Source: Diphasiastrum complanatum (lineage: Eukaryota > Streptophyta > Lycopodiopsida > Lycopodiales > Lycopodiaceae). Taken from it: a DNA stretch of 64,000 nucleotides. The position numbers were made by a program, and so were the translations under genes. Below the pieces are notes generated by a model. That model worked only from the letters and a program-made list of their open reading frames with translations, made no database searches and was not told the origin of the DNA. Each line of letters begins with the position of its first letter. The stretch's first letter is position 1. Where the stretch lies: contig CM055093.1 in NCBI GenBank assembly GCA_029204225.1, positions 27,563,566-27,627,565 of the forward strand. The letters run 5' to 3'. Below are positions 34,403-43,294 of the stretch, one piece after another.

Positions 34403-35695
34403 TCATAACCATTTGATACTCACAAGCTTTGCAACAGGTGCAAAGGTTTCATTATAATCTATGCCTTTGACTTGCAAACAACCTTTTGCTACAAGTCTAG
34501 CTTTGTACTTATGAATGGAACCATCTTGATTATATTTCAATCTATATATCCATTTGCAAGTAAGAGGCTTCTTTCCATAAGGTAAATCAACAAGCTTCCA
34601 AGTCTGATTTTCCATTAATGCATCAAACTCTACTTGCATAGCTTTCCTCCAATATTGAGACTTATTTGCTTCCTCAAAACTAGTTGGTTCTTCAAGCATA
34701 GTGGTCAAGAAAGTATAAGAGTTGAGTAGTCGAAAATCTTCCCTTTGCTCCCCTTTGTCACTATAAGTGAGCCTTGATGGCTCAATCCTCGTCCTTGTTG
34801 ATCTTCTTGGCACCCTTGGACTTTGAGTAGGTTCCTCTTGGTCTTCATCTTCATGAAGCTCCTCCTCGGCCATAGCATGATCCTTGACAGGTTGAGTGTT
34901 GTTGGAAGTCACCTTTCCTTTGGTTTGGAGAGATTCATCAAAAAGTACATCTCTACTAGCAACAAAGTTTTTTGTAATAATCCTATAAGCTTTCTTACTT
35001 TCACTATAACCAACAAAGATGCCTTCGAAAGAAGTGGCATCTTCTTTTTTCCTTGTTTCTAAAGGAATATGTACATAACAAGTACATCCAAAAACTTTCA
35101 AATCACTAAGATTTGGCTTTTTGCCAAACAATACTTCATAACGTGTTTAATGGCACTATTAGTCATTCTATTACATAGAAAGTTTGCACATAAAATAGCT
35201 TCTCCACAAAATGAAGATGCATCTAATCTCATAGCTTTAGCACACTCACATAGTGTCCTATTCTTTCTCCCAACTACTCCATTTTGTTGTGGAGTATATG
35301 TGCAAGTAAACTCTCTCCTAATGCCATTAGTTTCACAAAACTCTTTCATCCTATTGGAGATGTACTCCCCTCCATTATCACTCCTTAATACTTTCAAGCT
35401 AGTATTAAGTTGCTTTTCCACAAGAGTTTTGAACTTTACAAAGGACTCAAAAACTTCACTTTTCTTAGACAAGAGATCAACCCAAGAGTATCTTGATTTA
35501 TCATCAATAGAAGTGACATACATAAGAGCTCCACCATTTGATTCATGTGAAAATGAATGAACATCCAAGTGTATAAGGTCAAGAGGAGAGTTAGATCTTA
35601 TCAAAGATCTCTTGAACGGAAGCTTATGAGATTTAGAGAGTCCACAAGCTTCACAAAGCTTGCCACACTTGGATATGGTTTTGGGAAGTCCACTT
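34403..35695 (-). pseudogene. Element D integrase to RT-start (3' of nested insertion)
   Basis: Minus strand, continuing from gag at 40912: integrase zinc-binding part CGKLCEACGLSKSHKLPF (about 35690-35620), core DLIHLDVHSF, LRSDNGGEYIS and TPQQNGVVGRKNR (the conserved ER pair reads GR here, but the following Lys-Asn-Arg are kept). A one-base deletion near 35143 breaks the frame; it resumes as YEVLFGKKPNLSDLKVFGC, the acidic linker (EEELHEDEDQEEP), PRRSTRTRIEPSRLTY, and RT fingers to NETFAPVAKLVSI at about 34410. The rest of RT and RNase H are missing. Element E interrupts this gene at 35696. Confidence 0.9.
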
Positions 35696-36377
35696 TGTAA
35701 AAATTATAGCAAATAAGGATCCTAAAACACTTGAAATGATGAGGAAAACAATAGATTATGATTTCATAAGATTAGCACAAGTTGAACCATCAAAATCCAT
35801 CAAAAACCTATGCTTGAACCTCACTAAATGGCCCAAATCCTTGAAGAAGGCTTCACACGTGTGAAAGTACGGCCTCCCACAGTCTGAGTACTGTACACCA
35901 GACCTACATTCAATCCTATAATCATTAGTAATCACAAGTACTCAAACAATTATGAACATAGAGAGCAATTGCACCATTATGAGAGAAAAAACATGAAATT
36001 GCTTGATTGATTTTGGTGAGATATCATCACCTATATATACATGATCCATCACGGTTTTGGGCAGGTATGAGTAGCCCTAAACCTATCCCTAATGCTAATT
36101 TTGGTGGATCTTTCATCCCTACCAAGTTAGGGTTGGAATCTTGGAGATCCCTCAACAATGCAAAAATTACCAAAAATAGCTCCTATTTTTTCTCCCTTGT
36201 ATCTAAGCATAATTTGGACTCATTCCAAAGGTTCTAACACTTAGGTCTACTTGAGAACATCCTTATGAATGGAATCCTATGCTATTTGGAACGTGTGACA
36301 AGCCACATCATGACCATTTAACTATTTACAAGTCATATGACCAAAACTAGTCAAGCTAGAATTGTGAATTTTTAACA
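35696..36377 (-). repeat. 3' LTR of element E
   Basis: 682 bases. On the minus strand it starts TGTTAAAAATTCAC and ends TTTTTACA. A TATATATA-containing stretch at 36032-36039 is the likely promoter TATA box. The palindrome TTCACACGTGTGAA lies at 35852-35865, downstream of it. Confidence 0.95.
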
Positions 36378-36390
36378 CTCCTCCTCACTA
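36378..36390 (-). other. Polypurine tract of element E
   Basis: GTGAGGAGGAG on the minus strand lies directly before the LTR start TGTTAAAAA, the standard primer position for plus-strand DNA synthesis. It partly adjoins the stop codon of the polyprotein. Confidence 0.85.
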
Positions 36391-36391
36391 T

Positions 36392-39300
36392 CTAGCTTGG
36401 TTCAACCATTGCTTTACTAATCACTCCAAGTGATGATCTGAACTTCATAAAAGGTGTCCTTTGAAGTGGTTTAGTAAGTAGATCAGCTACACATTCATTG
36501 CTTGGAACATGCTCCAAAGCAATCTCCTTGGCTTGCACCATTTCTCTCACAAAGTGATGGCATATCTCAATGTGCTTAGATCTTGCATGGAAGATTGGGT
36601 TAGATGCAAGGTGTTGGGCTGATATATTGTCATTGTAGATGATTGGTGCCTCCTCTGAATCCATGATCTTTAGTTCCACCAATAATCTCTTGATCCAAAG
36701 TACCTCCTTTGTAGTGGTTGTCAAAGCTTTGTACTCGGCCTCGGTTGAAGATAGAGATATAGTTTCTTGCTTTTTTGAAAGCCATGAAACCACACCTTCT
36801 CCTATGAAAGTTGAATAGGCACTTGTTGATTTCCTATCCCTCTTGTCCCCTGCAAAATCTGAATCACTAAATGCATGAAGGTTAATCACATCTCCTCTAT
36901 ATAGAATCCCAAAATCCAATGTACCTGAGATGTATCTTAGAATCCTCTTAGCCTTTTTCCAATGGATATTCAATGGCTTTTGCATGGATTGGCTCAACCT
37001 ACATACACTAAAGCTAAGATCTGGTCTAGTTATAGTGATCCACATTAAGGAACCTATAAGTTGCCTAAACAAAGTGATGTCCATGAAGGATCTTTCATCA
37101 TCTTCATTTGGCACTTTTACATCTTGCTCCATTGGTGTGTCAACACTTTTGCATACTTCCATCTTAAACTTCTTCAAAAGACTTTGAGCATAGTTTACTT
37201 GACTTATAAAGATAAAATCAGACCCTCTAAGTACTTCTATGCCTAAGATGAAGTGAAGACACCCTAGATCTACCATCTTGAACTCTAAGGATAGATCTAT
37301 CTTGATTTTTTCAATACCATCAACACTATTTCCACTAATGATGATGTCATCTACATAAATGAGTAAAAGTACAATACCAACATCATCAAACTTAATGTAA
37401 AGAGTGGGATCATATTCACTTTGAACAAAAGAAAGTGAAATAAGATAGCAATGTAGTCTTGAATTCCAAGATCTTGAGGCTTGCTTCAAACCATAGATGC
37501 TTCTTTGGAGATGGCATACTTTGTTCTCCATTCCATGCTTGATGAACCCTTGTGGCTGCTCCATATAGATATCTTCTTCCAAAAAACCATTCAAGAAAGC
37601 ATTAGAGACATCCATTTGACATAGAATCCATCCAAAATGTGATGCAAGTGCAATGATTAGCCTTATTGTGACCATCTTGGCCACGGGTGCAAAAGTTTCC
37701 TCATAGTCTATCCCTCTCTCTTGAGCATAACCTTTTGCAACTAATCTTGCTTTATGTTTGTTAACACTCCCATTTGCATTCAACTTAAGCTTGAAGACCC
37801 ACTTGCATCCTATTACATTCCTTTGAGGTCTCTCAACAAGCAACCAAGTTTCATTCTCAATCAAGGCATCATACTCATCCAACATAGCTTTATACCATTC
37901 TTTGGAGTTCAATGCATCTTCAACATTAGACGGTTCTTCAAAACTAGATAAATCATAAGAAGTGGATGAGATACCCTCAACTTGCTGTCCTTTGCCTTGA
38001 TATGTGAGCCTTGATGGCTCCACTTTTGCCCTTGAAGATCTCCTTGGTGTGATAGGTGGGTTTGGTGTTTGCTCCTCCATGAGCTCCTCCTCAAAACCAA
38101 GATCTTGCTCCTCGGCTAACATGACAACATTAGTATCCACAAATGCATCCAGCTTATAAAGTTTGCCAAGTCTAGTTCCCTTAGCCACTATCTTACCCTT
38201 CTTCTTGATGAAACATTCATTTGAAGCAAAGTCAACATTGAAACCATTGTCTACCATTTGGCCAACACTTAGTAGATTCTTTGTTATTGTAGGAATGTAC
38301 AAAACACCTTCTATGTTGATCTTTTTGGAAGATCCTAAGCAAAGGGGAATGCTACCAACTCCTTCAATTTTACAAGCTTCATCATTTGCTGTATAGATAG
38401 ACTTTATAGGTCCATCATAAGATAAGAGAGAAGAGAAAAACTCCCTTTTACTAGTCATGTGTGAACTAGCACCCGAGTCAATCCACCAAGGATCTTCTCC
38501 TTTGAAGCTTGTTGAAGAAAATATGGACATCATGAGAGAGTCCTCATGTGAACTCTCCTCCTCCTCCTCTTTGCTCATGTTGGCTTGGCTTTGATCTTGC
38601 TTCCTCTTGAAGCATTCCGAGGCATAATGCCCCATCTTGCTACAATAGTAGCACTTCACCTTTGATTTGTCCTTCTTGACTTTGGTGGTTGATGGAGATG
38701 CCTTTGGGGGTCCTTCTTGATCCTCAAGCTTTGTAGACTTCTTGAATGTTGATCCTTTGCCTTTGGACTTGCCTTTGCCTTTGGTGAAGAGAGCTTGGTC
38801 ATCTCCACCTTGGATGGAAAGCCTATCCATCCTCTCTTGCATTTGGCTCCTTCTTGATTCCTCGGCCATGAGCGTGCCTTGGAGTTCTTCAAGTATGGGT
38901 AGCTTACCCATAATTGCATATCCCTTAACCAAATTGTCAAATTCAAAGCTTAGTCCATTCAATATGAGTTGAACAAGCTCTTCATCCTTGATAGGGTCAC
39001 CTATAAAGGCTAGCTCTTTGTTCAATTCCTTTACTCTTAGGACAAAAGTATGTGCACTCTCTCCTTTCTTTTGATAGCTTCTATAGATTTGATTCTTCAA
39101 AGCTAACATTCTAGTTTGGTTCTTGGATTCATAGACCTTTTGCAAAGTCTCCCAAGCATCTTGAGCTGAAGTGCAATCTCCTACCTCTCTTAAGAGTTCA
39201 TTTGCAACATTCATTTTTATGCAATGTAGTGCAACATTGCACCTCTTGATGTATTTGGCTTTTTCTTGAGGATGAATAGGTTCACCCTCCTTACCATTTA

Positions 39301-39418
39301 CAATTTCCATCAGATCTTGCATGATCATGATAGATTCCATTCTAACTTTCCATATGGAATAGTTAGTTTTGTTGAGCCTTTCATTAGTATCCAAAAGATA
39401 TGCATTTATAGATGCCAT
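36392..39418 (-). CDS. Gag-Pro-RT-RNase H polyprotein without integrase
   Basis: One uninterrupted 1008-residue frame. Gag domain 1-250 (ALHCIKMNVANELLREV at 63-79; retrotransposon gag helix region); CCHC knuckle C256-C259-H264-C269; acidic spacer; aspartic protease with D314-S-G316 in WWIDSGASSHMT; pre-integrase stretch ending KLYKLDAFV at about 427. The next ~10 residues lead straight into the linker (PRRSSRAKVEPSRLTY, 458-473). RT 525-760 with QMDV (D603) and YVDD (D690, D691); RNase H from ~848 with D852/D854, STEAEY (E893) and a C-terminal HHFVREM. The HHCC and DDE parts of integrase, roughly 300 residues judged against element D, are missing without a frame break. It would yield virus-like particles and cDNA in the cytoplasm but could integrate only with integrase from a relative. 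Confidence 0.93.
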   Translation of the reverse strand: MASINAYLLDTNERLNKTNYSIWKVRMESIMIMQDLMEIVNGKEGEPIHPQEKAKYIKRCNVALHCIKMNVANELLREVGDCTSAQDAWETLQKVYESKNQTRMLALKNQIYRSYQKKGESAHTFVLRVKELNKELAFIGDPIKDEELVQLILNGLSFEFDNLVKGYAIMGKLPILEELQGTLMAEESRRSQMQERMDRLSIQGGDDQALFTKGKGKSKGKGSTFKKSTKLEDQEGPPKASPSTTKVKKDKSKVKCYYCSKMGHYASECFKRKQDQSQANMSKEEEEESSHEDSLMMSIFSSTSFKGEDPWWIDSGASSHMTSKREFFSSLLSYDGPIKSIYTANDEACKIEGVGSIPLCLGSSKKINIEGVLYIPTITKNLLSVGQMVDNGFNVDFASNECFIKKKGKIVAKGTRLGKLYKLDAFVDTNVVMLAEEQDLGFEEELMEEQTPNPPITPRRSSRAKVEPSRLTYQGKGQQVEGISSTSYDLSSFEEPSNVEDALNSKEWYKAMLDEYDALIENETWLLVERPQRNVIGCKWVFKLKLNANGSVNKHKARLVAKGYAQERGIDYEETFAPVAKMVTIRLIIALASHFGWILCQMDVSNAFLNGFLEEDIYMEQPQGFIKHGMENKVCHLQRSIYGLKQASRSWNSRLHCYLISLSFVQSEYDPTLYIKFDDVGIVLLLIYVDDIIISGNSVDGIEKIKIDLSLEFKMVDLGCLHFILGIEVLRGSDFIFISQVNYAQSLLKKFKMEVCKSVDTPMEQDVKVPNEDDERSFMDITLFRQLIGSLMWITITRPDLSFSVCRLSQSMQKPLNIHWKKAKRILRYISGTLDFGILYRGDVINLHAFSDSDFAGDKRDRKSTSAYSTFIGEGVVSWLSKKQETISLSSTEAEYKALTTTTKEVLWIKRLLVELKIMDSEEAPIIYNDNISAQHLASNPIFHARSKHIEICHHFVREMVQAKEIALEHVPSNECVADLLTKPLQRTPFMKFRSSLGVISKAMVEPS

Positions 39419-40216
39419 CTAGTCTCCTAATCAAGGACTTGACACAAATGAAGGTTACTTCTATTGATTTGATTGAAGGTCTACCTTATCCCACTTCTTA
39501 GGGACCTGAAAAGATCAGTAATAGACTTCCTATAAAGATCTAAGAATGATCTCTAACAAAATCAAATCATAGAATACTAGAAACAACGCACTTGCTTGAT
39601 TGAAGTAGACAATACTAGTAGAATTGCCCCTCTTTCTATAAAGAACATTAAAGCTTCCAAATGATCTGATAAAGAGTGAATTTCAGCAACCTAATATACT
39701 TCCAAAATCACTTGTAAAAGATCTAAATGGAACTTAATGAGGATGCAACACAATCTACTATCCAATCACAAGCAAAAAATGATCAAAATTGATGAAAAAT
39801 TGATCTAATTTGGTGCATAAGTCAAGCAATGGTTGGACTGAACCTAAATCACTTTAGGAGGTGCCTACTACACCTTAGAACAGCCTTGAAGAGTCCCCAA
39901 AACTCTGATCTTCCCTCTCCTTGAATGCTAGAAAGCCTTCTCTATGGAATCACCTCCAAAACTCGCTTAGAAATCAATGCTTGGAGCAAGCAAAACTTGC
40001 TATCTTGGTAATGTGAATTGAATTCAACTTTGCCTCTGGTTTTAGACACCTAAACACCTGCAAATGAAGTCACACAACACCAATCTCCAATGTATTTGAC
40101 TCGCTTTGAGTTCTAGAATCAATACTAGATGCTAAGATCCAATCTACACAAGATTTAGATCAAAAATTGTGATCAAATTGAATGAAAACCAAGGATTTAG
40201 CTCATTTCAGCCTTTA

Positions 40217-40229
40217 GGCTCTGATACCA
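40217..40229 (-). other. Primer binding site of element E
   Basis: TGGTATCAGAGCC on the minus strand immediately after the 5' LTR; complementary to the 3' end of initiator tRNA-Met, the usual primer of plant copia elements. A leader without recognised content runs from 40216 to the ATG at 39418. Confidence 0.93.
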
Positions 40230-40911
40230 TGTAAAAATTACAGCAAATAAGGATCCTAAAACACTTGAAATGATGAGGAAAACAATAGATTATGATTTCA
40301 TAAGATTAGCACAAGTTGAACCATCAAAATCCATCAAAAACCTATGCTTGAACCTCACTAAATGGCCCAAATCCTTGAAGAAGGCTTCACACGTGTGAAA
40401 GTACGGCCTCCCACAGTCTGAGTACTGTACACCAGACCTACATTCAATCCTATAATCATTAGTAATCACAAGTACTCAAACAATTATGAACATAGAGAGC
40501 AATTGCACCATTATGAGAGAAAAAACATGAAATTGCTTGATTGATTTTGGTGAGATATCATCACCTATATATACATGATCCATCACGGTTTTGGGCAGGT
40601 ATGAGTAGCCCTAAACCTATCCCTAATGCTAATTTTGGTGGATCTTTCATCCCTACCAAGTTAGGGTTGGAATCTTGGAGATCCCTCAACAATGCAAAAA
40701 TTACCAAAAATAGCTCCTATTTTTTCTCCCTTGTATCTAAGCATAATTTGGACTCATTCCAAAGGTTCTAACACTTAGGTCTACTTGAGAACATCCTTAT
40801 GAATGGAATCCTATGCTATTTGGCACGTGTGACAAGCCACATCATGACCATTTAACTATTTACAAGTCATATGACCAAAACTAGTCAAGCTAGAATTGTG
40901 AATTTTTAACA
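40230..40911 (-). repeat. 5' LTR of element E
   Basis: 682 bases, same length as the 3' LTR. TATATATA at 40566-40573; TTCACACGTGTGAA at 40386-40399; a second CACGTGTG at about 40826 that is AACGTGTG in the other LTR. Confidence 0.95.
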
Positions 40912-42294
40912 ACTTGCTAGCTCCTTTGTCACCATGGTCTCCATAGCTTTGTAGTTAGGATGGCCTAACCTTTTGTGCCATAATTCCACTTGAGTGAGCT
41001 CCTCCCTTGCCATGTTCACACTTCCAACCATCACATTAGCATCCAATTTGAATAACCTCCCTTGCTTGAGACCACTAGCAATACATTTTTCATCTTTCAA
41101 GATAGAACATGCTCCCTGCTTGAAATGTACATCTAATCCACTATCCATAAGTTGTCCTACACTCAACAAGTTCTTTGTAATTAAAGGTACATAAAGAACA
41201 TTGTCTAGATCTACTTTTTTAGATGATCCTAGACATAAAGGAATGGTTCCAACACCTACAATCTCACATTCTTGATCACTTGCAGTGAAGATAAATCTCT
41301 TAGAACTATTGTAAGAAAGTAGATTAGAAAAGTAGTCTTTTTGGTGAGTCATGTGAGAGCTTGTCCCATTATCAATCCACCAAGTGTCTTGATTAGATGT
41401 TTGTGGTGAGGATACCATCAAGGATAGATTGTCTTCTTCCTCCTCCTCAAGCACAAGATTGTCTTGATTGTCCTTCTCTTGGGCATTCTTCTTCTTGTAG
41501 CACTCGGAGGCAAAATGTCCCTTTTTTCCACAAAAGAAACACTTTAGCTTCTTTTTGTCCTTCTTGCTCTTGCCTTTGGAACTTGATGCTCTATCTTTGT
41601 TCTCCATCTCCATGTCTTGAGTCTTCTTGGATGGAAACTTCTTCTTCTTGACTTTCAAAGAAAAGTTAGCTTTTTCATCACCATCATTCAAAGATAAGGA
41701 ACTCATCCTACTTTTGATATGAAGCATTCTACTCTCCTCACTAACAAGCACACTTTGAAGTTTTTCAATACTAGGAAGTGAATCTTGAATAACAAATGTT
41801 TGAACAAGATTTGAATAATCATCTCCTAATCCATTCAAAATGATTTGAACTAATTCATCATCTTTGATTTTATCATCTATAGAAGACAACTCCTTATTCA
41901 AAGATTTGATCCTGAAGACATAATTTTGGGCACTTTCACTACTTTCTTTCATGCTTTGAAGGATTCGATTCCTAAGCATGAGTATCCTTGAAGTGTTCTT
42001 GGATCCATAAATGGCTTTTAATGAATCCTATGCCTCTTTGGATGTGGTACAAGATGAGATTTCTTTCAAAAGTTCATTACTTACATTCATTTTTATGCAA
42101 TGTAATGCAACTCTACATCTCTTTTTGTACTTAGCCAATTCAACTCCCCTTTGAGGTTCTACTTCCACCTCAAGTACTATGTCATAAAGATCATGAAGTA
42201 CAAGCAATGACTCCATTCGAACTATCCAAGTAGCATAATTAGTGGATGTAAGTCTTTCACTAGCTTCAAGCAAAAAACCACCCATTGATGCCAT
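40912..42294 (-). pseudogene. Element D gag-protease-pre-integrase
   Basis: ATG at 42294 (MASMGGFLLEASERLTS). Gag reads through to a TAG that replaces the Trp of the usual EAWDSL (about 42028), then continues in the same frame: ELVQIILNGL, basic stretch, CCHC knuckle CFFCGKKGHFASEC (about 41550-41510), Glu-rich tract, protease WWIDNGTSSHMT (Asn for Ser or Thr after the catalytic Asp), NLLSVGQLMDSG, and ELWHKRLGHPNYKAME. At 40912 element E interrupts it. Apart from the TAG this half is open. Confidence 0.92.
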
Positions 42295-42885
42295 TTTTGA
42301 ATGTGAAAAAGCACTAGAAACTCTTATGGTTTCTCTAAGAGATCTGAACCTAAAGTCTTCTAGAAATTTAGAAAGCTTATAGACTCAATCCTATCACTCA
42401 TGAACCAATAGAGAATGATGGAAATTTAGATTCTAGTCTCAAACTTGCGAAATCACTCCTTAATCTATGATTTTTAGCAATTTCTCTCTTCAACCTCAAC
42501 ATACACTCAAAAATTAGAGAAGATCAATTAATGCACCAAATCCAAGCTTCAATTTTATTTTATTTTGGCTGATCTAATCCAAGAACTAATCAAGGGATTA
42601 GATTTATTATAGAAAATGCTTGATTTTGCACCAAAAATTACTCAAATTGGGTATGTGAGTCAAAATTTACAAATTTTTGAAATTTCTCAGTCAAAACTGG
42701 ATCTGTATGGTCTCACACGTGTGAAAAGGGTTCCTACAGCCCACAACAAGATCTGGACCAAAAATTTTGAGGATAGCTATCAAATCCAACTCGCTACACA
42801 AAATTTGACTAGTTTTCTAAAAAACTGCTAATTTTGGCTTTGATTTGGATTAACCCTATCAATTTCAACAAAATATCTTGTACTT

Positions 42886-42898
42886 GGCTCTGATACCA
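42886..42898 (-). other. Primer binding site of element D
   Basis: TGGTATCAGAGCC on the minus strand, adjoining the LTR on its right. The leader 42295-42885 lies between it and gag and contains TCACACGTGTGAA at 42712-42724. Confidence 0.9.
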
Positions 42899-43294
42899 TG
42901 TGCAAAAAGTACAAAAAGGACCAAGAGTGGATCCTAATCTGATCCTCAAGAGGGATTGGTTGTCAGATTACTTGATCGATCAATCTACTTGAGATTAAGA
43001 TCAATCTAGATCAATTCTAGACACAAAATCCTAACAAGAACAATCACTCAAAACAATCAAAACAAATGTAAACAAATGGAGATTGGAGTCCGTACTCAGA
43101 CAATGTTTCACACGTGTGAAACCAGAAAGTACACCTACCTTCAATAAATGATTGTTCTTGTTAGGAATTTGTGTCTAGAATTGATCTAGATTGATCTTAA
43201 TCTCAAGTAGATTGCTAGATCAAGTAGTCTGACAACCAATCCCTCTTGAGGATCAGATTAGGATCCACTCTTGGTCCTTTTTGTACTTTTTGCA
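42899..43294 (-). repeat. 5' LTR of element D, almost fully palindromic
   Basis: About 396 bases between the primer site and element F. The outer 146 bases (42901-43046 and 43149-43294) are inverted copies of one another with about four mismatches; normal LTRs share only a few terminal bases. Near the centre is an 18-base perfect palindrome (43105-43122) GTTTCACACGTGTGAAAC. Either the LTR is truly a hairpin or two LTR ends were joined head to head. Confidence 0.75.
43105..43122. promoter_or_regulatory. Perfect palindrome with CACGTG core
   Basis: GTTTCACACGTGTGAAAC. The CACGTG core is a plant G-box (bZIP/bHLH target); as RNA it could also self-pair between molecules. Close relatives of the motif occur in the LTRs and leaders of elements E and G. 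Confidence 0.45.

Larger units (their letters stand above)
35696..40911 (-). mobile_element. Element E: recent, structurally complete copia element lacking integrase
   Basis: Two 682-base LTRs flank a primer binding site, a ~800-base leader, one 1008-codon ORF and a polypurine tract. ACTT flanks the element on both sides (35692-35695 and 40912-40915) as target duplication. Taking the element and one ACTT away brings element D's gag-pol back into one frame across the site. I noticed only two differences between the LTRs (near 35706/40240 and 36293/40827), so insertion was recent. It is non-autonomous for integration. Confidence 0.93.

Noticed and set aside
35696-40911. Element E as two independent fragments
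   Set aside because: Equal 682-base LTRs, primer site, polypurine tract, ACTT on both sides and restoration of D's frame show a single insertion.
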